Assembly (NCBI GenBank): GCA_030737875.1
Contig: CM060923.1
Span: forward strand, 176,493,696 to 176,557,695
Reading direction: 5' to 3'
Length of the DNA stretch: 64,000 nucleotides
Source: Allium sativum
Taxonomy: Eukaryota > Streptophyta > Magnoliopsida > Asparagales > Amaryllidaceae
Position numbers and translations under genes: made by a program. Shown in pieces: positions 19,102 to 30,379 of the stretch. Below the pieces are notes generated by a model. That model was not told the DNA's origin, searched no databases, and was given only the letters and a program-made list of their open reading frames with translations. Position 1 is the first letter of the stretch. Each line of letters starts with the position of its first letter.

Positions 19102-22100
19102 TGCAGAAAAAGGAAGTGAGTAAACCTTATCTAATTGCCTTGTTAATTTCTTTATTGTAAACTGTTTGAATATATCAGCTATATGTTTTAATTTAGCTGC
19201 AAGTTCATGTGATGTTAATACCTTCATCTTGCCAACAAACAACAAAGTATTGATGCTAGAAATCCTTGCTCACATCTGTTATATTCATATATACAAGTAA
19301 TAGTATGATTGCATATATGATGTTGATAGTTTATAACTTAAGTAACAAATCTGTGTCAAAACAGAATAACATGATCACTTGTTCTCAGAAGAGAATGCTA
19401 CCCAAGTTCTCACACTAGTTCCTGTGAATACAAGGGTATAATGTACATGGTTTATACATTAGTAATATAACAAGGAAATAACAAATGAAATGAACATATA
19501 TGTAAGAAACCAGAAAACAGTTTGCTCTCTGTAAATCAACATATATCATGGTTTTTCAAACATCTTGGAAACTTGATTTAAGTATATAAATAGATTCGTA
19601 TGGCAAAATCATGAATTTTAGTACGAATATCACGGTTTTTAATAAAGAGAGCGGCGAGATATGTTGGGATGGTCAGAAAACGTCAAGGGAGCAAATTCCG
19701 GCGATCCTGGTGATCGAGTTGGACGGCGTGAACAGGGTAGAGGTGTGAGGGTGCGATAATCATAGGAAAAATATAAAATAATTTTTCTATTTATTAGTTT
19801 GAGCAAACGAAGTGAAATTAGGTTTTAAACTGCTATTTTGGGGATGGGTTTTCATCTGTCTCGTGTGAGGCCCTCGATAGATCGAGTAGGGTGAGACCGA
19901 TGGTGGAGGTACGTGGATGGTCTGAGAATCGACCGGTGGTGGTTTCAGGCGGAGGCGTGGTCAGAGTCGACCGAGGTGGTGGGATTTTGAGGGTCAACCT
20001 GGAAACATGTTTCAAGTTTTAATGGCGTGATAGCATTTTTGAGAAGGAGGAGTTTTTGGTGGCGGTGATCCGGTCGTAGATGACCTGGAGTGGCGACGTG
20101 ACTTGCTGGAGGGGGACCGGTGGCCGTTCGATGGCCGGAGCAGGTGTCCACGTGCACAGTTGTGCCGTGTACAGGAGGATGGAAGGTGGTACTTTGTTTA
20201 TCAAGGAAACATTGGTGCAGCTTTAGATTCCTACACGGGAACATGGTATTTTGGAATATGGTACTTGGCAGGTGATAGTACCAGGTGGTACTTTGGTACC
20301 GGCTGAGCACATAAGGGTCTGGGGTGATTTGGCAAGCAAAAACATGAGTCTGGGATTGGTACTTTGGAGGTGGTAGTACCAGGTGGCGCTTGGTACTTTA
20401 GCTGGAGCGTGGCGTTTTGAAGGAGATCGGCATGCGCATCATGGAAAATTGAAATAAGGTACCGGTACTTTGGTCAAAACACAAATGAATGAGTTTTTAA
20501 ACGAAGTTTTAAATTAAACGAAGTTCGAAATAAAAATAGAAAATAAAATAAAAATAAATAAGAAATAGATAATTAAATAAAAAGAAAATTTTTATTTAAA
20601 TTGTCATAGGCAAGAGGAAGGAAGAAAATAGCAAGGAGATCGAGCGCAAAAGTTTGATTGAGGAAGTTCAACGAGTTTGAAAATAGGAAATATAAAAGAA
20701 ATAAATTATAAATTTAATTTATTTATGATAAATTAGAAGTAAGAAAATAATTTACAAGAAGGACATAAATATTAAACACCGTATAAACACAGATGACAAA
20801 TGAAGTAAAATACCGTGTGCGACACACACGCTTTACTTGTTCAAATTTTATGGATGTGTAAACTGAATTATAATCATGTTAGGCTGATAATTAAATATCA
20901 ACTATAAAAGACATGACGTACATCATTTCGAAGAGACCGAAATAAATATTCCACTTCGATTCGAATTATAAGCTACGTACCAGAAATATGGAAGATAGAG
21001 ATATGCAAGAGCTATTTTAAATAGTACCTTCTGTCTGTCCAGTCCTAGTACAACTTGTATGGCCGGGTGTCTGACAACGTATATCTATTAGATATTACAC
21101 ATCGAATTTACGTAAGTATATTACGTTGGTTGCGGAGAAACTCGTTTTTCTTAGCTTTATTGCCCGCAATATATTTGGGAAATCGAATGAGTGTTCTGAC
21201 AGATAGGGCGATGTGACATTCAAAGTAACTGAAGATATAATCTGCCAAAAAGAAAAGTTTAGCCTCAAGCTTCACAACCAGGAAATGACAAAAATCGGGC
21301 AGGCAGCATGGCAATGTGGGTAGCTCCCATTAGGATGTACTATCACCTATCTAGAGATATTCCTTTTGTTCTTATTCGATCGATGCTATCCCATTCGGGA
21401 AATGGTTGCAGTACACAACCATTGGCGATATACATTCGATACACTCAAGTTAAATGAGTGGTCGGTCATGTGTGGTCGGGTTACAAGAAGATCTTTCTGA
21501 ACCCAGTGCATTCCTCTCTAGAGATACACTATCGGAAGGTGGTTCCATACCTTGTCATTGTTGGAAATCCATTAACCATAAGCGTTAAACGGTTTTGTTT
21601 GTATAATATATAAGTAGAATGTGAGATGCAAATATTCTACTAGATTCTAAATTATTTGTGGAAACCCTAGACATTATCATAATATCTTGTTTAAATATAA
21701 AACTGTTTTGATTCTCATAAGGTTAAAACCCGTTCCGTATTTATGGCGTGGTCTTATGAGTATGATTTTATTTCTTAAACTTGTTTTAAAATCGTTTACT
21801 CACACCAGTCCCCGACTGACCCAGAGTTTATTTTTCTATGTTTTCTTTAAACTCTTGGGTATTCATAAAACTTGTTATGATTAGACAAGTGATCCAGGTC
21901 TTGACTTAACTTTTGGAGTAGCTGGATGGGAAGGATCTGAATGTTGGTTATCTATGTATAATTATCTGCAAGTTTATTTATCCATGATGTTATGTATAAT
22001 CATCTGCAAGTTAGTATCACAAATGTTTAAGTATGTAATTTGTGATGATATGTATCCGTATTTATGAAGTACTCTAATGTACTAGACTCATGATATGTAA

Positions 22101-22236
22101 TATTTTGGGTTATTATGTTATGTTCAAGTTCCATTGTGAGATTCTGATGTTTTCTTTAGTTTTATCTTCTATCTATCTTTTATTCTTATATAATAATGAT
22201 ACAACTTCCGAGGTGTTCGAAAGTTGGGTCGTTACA
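19102..22236 (+). repeat. Family 1 LTR 1, 5'-truncated
   Basis: 3,135 bp matching the last three quarters of LTRs 2 and 3. It ends cgaaagttgggtcgttaca. The missing 5' 1 kb corresponds to 24266-25262 of LTR 2. Noncoding; small frames here are shared by all three LTRs and show no protein features. A GC-richer block (about 19660-20460) holds repeated ggtactttgg words. Confidence 0.88.
20180..20490 (+). repeat. Cluster of GGTACTTTGG words inside the LTR
   Basis: Variants ggtggtacttt, ggtacttgg, ggtactttggtacc and ggtaccggtactttgg occur at least six times in 300 bp, with gtagtaccagg copies of the reverse sense between them. The cluster is present in all three LTRs (about 26335-26630 and 32455-32755). 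Confidence 0.7.
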
Positions 22237-22256
22237 GTTGGTATCAGAGCTTAGGT
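22237..22256 (+). promoter_or_regulatory. Primer-binding site, first internal region
   Basis: The LTR end ttaca is followed by g and then ttggtatcagagcttagg. The core tggtatcagagc complements the 3' end of initiator tRNA-Met, which primes minus-strand DNA in many plant gypsy elements. Confidence 0.9.
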
Positions 22257-22427
22257 TATTGATTACCTAGGCTTTGGGCGAGTATTGAGAGAGCGTATTT
22301 GAAATTAGATATTATTAAATATAATATAGAAACATACTTAGGAGGGATCGACTTAAGTTACATAGTTAAGTACTTTACCACCCGATCAAGTTTTGATTAT
22401 CAACCTGTTATATTCAGGTGATTAAGT

Positions 22428-23483
22428 ATGAGTACCCGTGGACGAAGAGGTCGATCTAGTGGAACCACCACTATCAATAGACATGCCACCAACCCAAATC
22501 AAGTAGAAACTGTGGAAGAAGTTATCCCTGTACAACCAAGGGCAAATTTTGCAACTATCTGTAAGGAGTATAACACTCTAGGAGGGAAGGTTTTCAAAGG
22601 AACCGAATCGTTCATTGAAGTTCAAGCGTGGTTGAGATCATGTGAGAGGATTTTCAAAGGAATTAATTTGAATGACGAGAAGAAACGTCTTTTGGCTTCG
22701 TGGCAACTTCAAGGAGCTGCTGCAATCTGGTGGGACGCACAGACAACGAACGTTCCGGAAGATTACTTTACTTGGGAAAAATTCAAAGTGGGGTTCGAAG
22801 CACAGTTTCTTCCCGCAGCAGGCAAGACCAGGATGTACCGTGATTTCATAGAACTTAAGCAAGGAAACATGTCGATAGCATATTACGAGAATAAGTTTAA
22901 TGCACTATCCTGTTTCGGGCCATAACTGATCAATACCTCGCTTAAGAAAAACGAGATGTTCATAGCGGGTTTGAAGGATAATTTGCAAGTTAAGATGATT
23001 GGACATATGAAGGATCCATTTATTGACTTAGTAGACATGGCCATTCGACATGAAGCACTAGATGCGAAGAAACCAGTGGTGAAGGAGCAGACTGGAGAAA
23101 CCAGTGGAGGAAATCCCAACAAAAGGAAATTAAATCCAAATTGGAAAAACAAGGAAAATGAAAAAGTGGGAGAGGAGAAGTCCCAGGATCGTTACAAGAA
23201 TTTGGTGTGCCACAACTATAAAGAGAAAGGACACATCGCTAGGTTTTGTAAGAATCCAGAAGTCAAGAAGCCGGAGCAACCTCAACAGAAACCTCTGGAA
23301 CCGAGTAATACTACTGTCCGACAGGTTTTATGCTATAAGTGTCATCAGCCCAGACACCTGATCAAAGATTGTCCGCTTATGAAGAGGGCACAACAAACCA
23401 AGGTCTATGCCTTAATGGATAAGCCATCAACTTCTGAAGACGCGGAAATGGAAGAAGTTCTGGAAGGTACTCTATCTTTTTAA
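22428..23483 (+). pseudogene. Ty3/gypsy gag, copy 1, with one nonsense codon
   Basis: A 351-codon frame begins MSTRGRRGRSSG. It has a Retrotrans_gag capsid domain (VQAWLRSCERIF, AAIWWDAQ, FIELKQGNMSIAYYENKF) at about residues 50-200. Two CCHC-type boxes follow. In the first, CHNYKEKGHIARFC, the second Cys is Tyr; the second box reads CYKCHQPRHLIKDC. A TAA at 22923-22925 replaces the Glu codon found in copy 2 (PELIN). The protein ends EEVLEGTLSF, which resembles the segment just before a gypsy aspartic protease, but a stop follows. Pol sequence is missing. Confidence 0.9.
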
Positions 23484-24265
23484 ATAAAAGGATTTAAATT
23501 TATTAGGGTCGTCCTTAGAATAAATTGAATTGGGGTGATTTAAATTAGAATGATATCTAATTATATTGATATAAGAAATAAAGTTAAAATTTTAAATTGA
23601 ATTAAAATTTGATATTTCCACTAAATTAAGCCAAACTTAACGGGGTATGAAGTCATGATAAGTGAACTGGTTGATTTTTGAAATAGAATCAGATTTCTGA
23701 GTCCCGTAATGGAGATAACTAATTTAATAATTAGTTAAGGGAGTCTGTGGATGGAACTTAATGGTGTTAAGTGTATGGACCTGAGGAGTTGAATATGGAT
23801 TCAAGTTTAAGAAGAGAATTTAGGGCAGATAAATATATTTGAACGGGTTGATTCAAATTAAGGAAGTATATAAGACTTGGAAATTTTTCCAAATGAAACC
23901 AAGGATATTTTGAAGTAATGAGAGTTGATGAGGAAATAAGATGTGGGATTAAGAAATTGGAAACTAACTGAAAATTGGTTAAGTTGAATGATTTACTAGG
24001 TATCGGTCTGATGTTGATTTCGGTCTTCGGGGTTGATACTTAGAGGTTTATTCGTTTACCGATTTATGGTTAGGAACTGTTAAATGTTGAGAAATAGAAA
24101 TGAAGCAATGGAAATGTTTTCTAATCAAGTGACAAATATTTTAGTTATGGAATAACTGTGATAAAATTACTAATGTGTGTTGATTATTTATGTATATAAG
24201 TTATAACTTGAATCTACGCGTTAATCTCAAATTTCGAGGACGAAATTTTTATAAGGGGGTTAGAT
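23484..24265 (+). other. Family 1 internal 3' region and polypurine tract
   Basis: Noncoding stretch after gag. It carries the module shared with family 2 LTRs at about 23952-24080 (tgatttcggtcttcggggtt). It closes with aatttcgaggacgaaatttt and the purine-rich ataagggggttagat, which abuts the LTR start tgtaatgtcccggg at 24266. The gaggacgaaat phrase is typical of the 3' end of gypsy pol, so this is what remains after loss of pol. Confidence 0.8.
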
Positions 24266-26679
24266 TGTAATGTCCCGGGTTTTAGACTAAATATTTCTAA
24301 ACCCATAAATCGATTATTTTCATTATTTTCTAATTTAATTAATGAGATTTAACCCATTCATAAAAAGAGATGTTAAGAAAAGTAATTAACTTTTTTTTAT
24401 ACACTTATATATTGGCATATGAGAATTTTTCCATTTCTTTTGTATGCATATCAATTGTAGCAAACACTTAGATTATACACTAAGTAAAATCCGATTTGTT
24501 AAGAACAAGTTTATTAAGTAAATCGTTAATAATAATTTTATCATACATATGCACCCCTATATGAAGAACAATCCTGCGTATACATGTCATTTAGAATATG
24601 TAAGCACTCTTCTTCATAAGCATAGTAAGCATGTATAATTAGGAACTAAAATACTTAGGTAAGATCCTTAAGAATTACTACATGCTTAAGGAAAATGTGA
24701 CATGAACATAACACTTGAGTGTTAGAACAAGATTGATGGCGGTTTGGTTTGCTATCTATCATAGAAAGACTTGACACTATTTGATCTCAAAGCATTTAAT
24801 GCAAGTTTAACTTTACAACTAAGTTTGTTTTTAAAGTAAAAACATATTAATAGGTGGAAAACAATTACCTACTGTATGATAGAAAGAAATGAGTAGAGCA
24901 TCTTATTGTAGATAGAACAATCCAAGTTGTTCCATCTAGTGTGTAAGAGGAATTTAAATTTATTGCCAAAGGACTCTTGCATTTAATGTTTTTGTCAAAA
25001 TAAACATGTGCTGTGTGTTTAAGTACATGGAGCCAAACTTGCGCAGGGTATTTTTGACAAAACTAGACATCAAGATAAATAACTTTCCATCTGAACATAC
25101 CTGCACTTAAGCAGAAGCTTCTTTTCTGTACTGGCATTTAAGACACTCCTTATTTTATATTATTCTCAAGTCTATAAATAGGAAGCATATGTACTTACTT
25201 TTTGTGCACAATATTTCGAGCCAATCATAAGAAGAAAGAAACCAGGAAAACTTTTGTTTAACTGTAGAAAAAGGAAGTGAGTAAACCTTATCTAATTGCA
25301 TTGTTAATTTCTTTAATGTAAACTGTTTGAATATATCAGCTATATGTTTTAATTTAGCTGCAAGTTCATGTGATGTTAATACCTTCATCTTGCCAACAAA
25401 CAACAAAGTATTGATGCTAGAAATCCTTGATCACATATGTTATATTCATATATACAAGTACCAGTATGATTGCATATGTGATGTTGATAGTTTAAAACTT
25501 AGGTAACAGACCAGTGTCAAAACAGAATAACATGATCACTTGTTCTCAGAAGAGAATGCTACCCAAGTTCTCACACTAGTTCCTGTGAATACAAGGGTAC
25601 AATGTACATGGTTTATACATTAGTAATATAACAAGGAAATAACAAATGAAATGAACATATATGTAAGAAACCAGAAAACAGTTTGCTCTCTATAAATCAA
25701 CATATATCATTGTTTTTCAAACATCTTGGAAACTTGATTTAAGTATATAAATAGATTCGTATGGCCAAATCATGAATTTTAGTACGAATATCATGATTTT
25801 TAATAAAGAGAGTGGCGAGATATGTTGGGATGGTCAGGAAACGTTGAGGTAGCAAATTCCGGCGATCCCGGTGATCGAGTTGGACGACGTGAACAGGGTA
25901 GAGGTGTGAGGGTGCGATAATCATAGGAAAAATGTAAAATAATTTTTCTATTTATTAGTTTGAGAAAACGAAGTGAAATTAGGTTTTAAATTGTAGTTTT
26001 GGGGATGGGTTTTCATCTGTCTCATGTGAGGCCCTCGATAAATCGAGTAGGGTGAGACCGACGGTGGAGGTACGTGGATGGTCGGAGAATCGACCGATGG
26101 TGGTTTCAGGTGGAGGCGTAGTCGGAGTCGACCGAGGTGGTGGGATTTTGAGGGTCAACCTGGAAACATGTTTCGAGTTTTAATTGCGTGATAGCATTTT
26201 TGAGAAGGAGGAGTTTTTGGTGGCGGTGATCCGGTCGTAGATGACCTGGAGTGGCGACGTGACTTGCTAGAGGGGGACCGGTGGCCGGAGCAGGTGTGCA
26301 CTTGCACAGTTGTGCCGTGTACGGGAGGATGGAAGGTGGTACTTTGGTTATGAAGGAAACGTGGGTGCAGCTTTAGATTCCTACACGGGAACATGGTATT
26401 TTGGAATATGGTACTTGGCAGGTGATAGTACCAGGTGGTACTTTGGTGTCGGCTGAGCACATAAGGATCAGGGGTGATTTGGCAAGCAAAAACATGGAGT
26501 CTGGGACTTGGTACTTTGGAGGTGGTAGTACTAGGTGGCGCTTGGTACTTTAGCTGGAGCGTGGCGTTTTGAAGGAGATCGGCATGCACATCATGGCAAA
26601 TTGAAATGTGGTACCGGTACTTTGGTCAAAACGCTAATGAATGAGTTTTTAAACGATGTTTTAAATTAAACGAAGTTCG

Positions 26680-26713
<34 letters not shown>

Positions 26714-28355
26714 GCAATTGATAATTAAATAAAAAGAGAATTTTTATTTCAATTGTCATAGGCAAGAGGAAGGAAGAAAATTGCAAGGATAACGAGTGCA
26801 GAGTTTGACTGAAGAAGTTCAACGGTTTGAAAATAGGAAATATAAAAGAAATAAATTATAAATTTAATTTATGATAAATTAGAAGTAAGAAAATAATTTA
26901 CAAGAAGAACAGAAATATTAAACATCGTATAAACACAGATGACAAACGAAGTAAAATACCGTGTGCGACGCACACACTTTATTTGTTCAAATTTTAAGGA
27001 TGTGTAAAATGAATTATAATCAGGTTAGGCTGATAATTAAATATCAATCGTAAAAGACATGACGTACATCATTTTGAAGAGACCGGAATAAATATTCCAC
27101 TTCGATTCGAATTAAACGCTACGTATCAGAAATATGGAAGACGGAGATATGCAAGGGCTATTTTAAATAGTACCTTCGGTCTGTCCAGTCCCAGGACAAC
27201 CTGTATGGCCGGGTGTCTGACAACGTATATCTATTAGATATTACACATCGAACTTACGTAAGTATATTACGTTGGTTGCGGAGAAACTCGTTTCTCTTAG
27301 CTTTATTGCCCGCAATATATTTGGGAAATCGAATGAGTGTTCTGACAGATAGGGCGATGTGACATTCAAAGTAACTGAAGATATAATCTGTCAAAAAGAA
27401 AAGTTTAGCCTCAAGCTTCACAACCAGGAAATGACAAAAATCGGGCAGGCAGCATGGCAATGTAGGTAGCTCCCATTAGGGTGTACTATCACCTATCTAG
27501 AGATATTCCTTTTTTTCTTATTCGATCGATGCTATCCCATTCGGGAAATGGTTGCTGTACACAACCATTAGCGATATACATTCGATACACTCAAGTTAAA
27601 TGAGTGGTCGGGTTACAAGAAGTTCTTTCTGAACCCAGTGCATTCCTCTCTAGAGATACACTATCGGAAGGTGGTTCCATACCTTGTCATTGTTGGAAAT
27701 CCATTAACCATAAGCGTTAAACGGTTTTGTTTGTATAATATATAAGTAGAATGTAAGATGCTAACATTCTATTAGATTCTAAATTATTTGTGGAAACCCT
27801 AGACATTATCATAATATCTTGTTTAAATATAAAACTGTTTTGATTCTCATAAGGTAAGAACCCGTTCTGTATTTACAGCGTGGTCTTATGAGTATGATTT
27901 TATTTCTTAAACTTGTTTTAAAATCGTTTACTCATACCAGTCCCCGACTGACCAGAGTTTATTTTTCTGTGTTTTCTTTAGACTCTTGGGTACTCTCAAC
28001 ACTTGTTATGAGTATACAAGTGATCCAGGTCTTGACTTAAGTTTTGGAGTAGCTGGATGGGAAGGATCTGAATGTTGGCTTATCTATGTATAATTATCTG
28101 CAAGTTGTTTTATCCATGATGTTATGTATAATCATCTGCAAGTTAGTATCACAAATGTTTAAGTATGTAATTTGTGATGACAAGTATCCGTATGTATGAA
28201 GTACTCTAATGTACTTGACATATGATATGTAATATTTTGGGTTATTATGTTCAAGTTCCGCTGTGAGATTCTGATGTTTTCTTTAGTTTTATCTTCTATC
28301 TATGTTTTATTCTTATATAACAACTTCCGAGGTGTTCGAAAGTTGGGTCGTTACA
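24266..28355 (+). repeat. Family 1 LTR 2, complete, 4.09 kb
   Basis: Begins TGTAATGTCCCGGG and ends GGTCGTTACA, and aligns along its length with LTR 3. It serves as 3' LTR of the first unit and 5' LTR of the second. The U5 side has ccagtccccgactgacc (about 27937) and cccgttctgtatttacagcg (about 27861), both related to family 2. No coding sequence. Confidence 0.92.
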
Positions 28356-28375
28356 GTTGGTATCAGAGCTTAGTT
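28356..28375 (+). promoter_or_regulatory. Primer-binding site, second internal region
   Basis: The sequence gttggtatcagagcttag follows LTR 2 directly. It has the same initiator tRNA-Met core as the first unit. Confidence 0.9.
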
Positions 28376-28545
28376 ACTGAATACCTGGGCTTTGGGTGAG
28401 TATTGAGAGAGCGTATTTGAAATTAGATATTATTATATATAATATAGATACATACTTAGGAGGGATCGACTTAAGTTATATAATTAAGTACTTTACCACC
28501 TGATCAAGTTTTGATTATCAACTTGTTATATTCAGGTGATTATTT

Positions 28546-29601
28546 ATGAGTACCCGTGGACAAAGAGGTCGATCTAGTGGAACCACCACTACCAATGGAC
28601 ATGGCACCAACCCGAATCAAGTAGAAACTGTGGAAGAAGTTATTCCAGTTCAACCAAGGGCAAATTTTGCAACTATCTGTAAGGAGTATAACACTCTAGG
28701 AGGGAAGGTTTTCAAAGGAACCGAATCGTTCATTGAAGTTCAAGCGTGGTTGATATCATGTGAGAGGACTATCAAAATAATGAATTTGAATGACGAGAAG
28801 AAACGTCTTTTGTCTTCGTGGCAACTTCAAGGAGCTGCTGCAATTTAGTGGGACGCACAGACAACGAACATTACGGAAGATGACTTTACTTGGGAAAAAT
28901 TCATAGTGGAGTTCGAAGCACAGTTTCTTCCTGTAGCAGGAAAGACCAGGATGTACCGGGATTTCATAGATCTTAAGCAAGGAAATATGTCGATAGTAGA
29001 TTACGAGAATAAGTTTAATGCAATATCCTGTTTCGGGCCAGAACTGATCAATACCTTGCTTAAGAATAACGAGATGTTTATAGCGGGTTTGAAGGATAAT
29101 TTGCAAGTTAAGATGATTGGACGTCTGAAGGATCCATTCATTGACTTAGTAGACATGGCCATTCGACATGAAGAACTAGATGCAAAGAAACCAGTGGCGA
29201 AGGAGCAGACTGGAGAAACCAGTGGAGGAAATCCCAACAAAAGGAAATTAAATCCAAATTGGGAAAACAAGGAAAATGAAAAAGTGGGAGAGGAGAAGTC
29301 CCAGGATCGTTACAAGAATTTAATGTGCCATTACTATAAAGAGAAACGACACATCGCTAGGTTTTGTAAGAGTCCAGAAGTCAAGAAGCTGGAGCAACCT
29401 CAATAGAAACCTCAAGAACCGGGTAATACTACTGTCCGACAGATTTTATGCTATAAGTGTCATCAGCCCGGACACCTGATCAAAGACTGTCCGCTTATGA
29501 AGAGGGCACAACAAACCAAGGTTTATGCCTTAATGGATAAGCCATCAACTTCTGAAGATGCGGAAATGGAAGAAGTTCTGGAAGGTACTCAATCTTTTTA
29601 A
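28546..29601 (+). pseudogene. Ty3/gypsy gag, copy 2, with two nonsense codons
   Basis: Collinear with copy 1 in a single frame of 352 codons counting the stop. TAG at 28846-28848 replaces the Trp of IWWDAQ, and TAG at 29404-29406 replaces a Gln after EQPQ. The first zinc box again lacks its second Cys (CHYYKEKRHIARFC) and also has Arg for Gly. The second box, CYKCHQPGHLIKDC, is canonical but lies after the second stop. The ending EEVLEGTQSF matches copy 1. The nonsense changes differ between copies, so they arose independently. Confidence 0.9.
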
Positions 29602-30379
29602 ATAAAAGGAGATAAATTTATTAGGGTTGTCCTTAGAATAAATTGAATTGGGGTGATTTAAATTAGAATGATATCTAATTATATTGATATAAGAAATAAA
29701 GAAATTTTAAATTGAATTAAAGTTTTATATTTCCATTAAATTAAGCCAAACTTAACGGGGTATGAACTCATGATAAGTGAACTGGTTGATTTTTGAAATA
29801 GAATCAGATTTCTGAGTCCCGAAATGGAGGTAACTAATTTAATAATCAGTTAAGGGAGACTGTGGATGCAACTTAACGATGTTAAGTGTATTAACCTGAG
29901 GAGTTGAATATAGATTCAAGTTTAAGAAGAGAATTTGGGGGAGATAAATATATTTGAACGGTTTGATTCAAATTAAGGAAGTATATAAGGCTTGGAAATT
30001 TTTCCAAATGAAATCAAGGATATTTTGATGTAATGAGAGTTGATGAGGAATTAAGATATGGGATTAAGAAATTGAGAACTAACTGGAAAATTGGTTAAGT
30101 TGAATGATTTATTAAGTATCGGTCTGATGTTGATTTCGGCCTTCGGGGTTGATACTTAGAGGGTTATTCGTTTACTGATTTACGGTTAGGAACTGATAAA
30201 TGTTGAGAAATAGAAATGCAGTAATGGAAATGTTTTCTAATCAAGTGACAAATATTTTATTATGGAATAACTGTGATAAAATTACTAATGTGTGTTGATT
30301 ATTTATGTATATAAGTTATATCTTGAATCTACGCGTTAATCTCAAATTTCAAGGACGAAATTTTTATAAGGGGGTAGAT
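29602..30379 (+). other. Family 1 second internal 3' region and polypurine tract
   Basis: Equivalent to 23484-24265, with the shared module at about 30064-30195 and the purine tract ataagggggtagat before LTR 3. Noncoding. Confidence 0.8.

Noticed and set aside
22237..22256. tRNA-Met-like sequence tggtatcagagc, here and at 28357 and 45241-45257
   Set aside because: Only the 3' terminal complement is present next to LTR ends. These are primer-binding sites, not tRNA genes.
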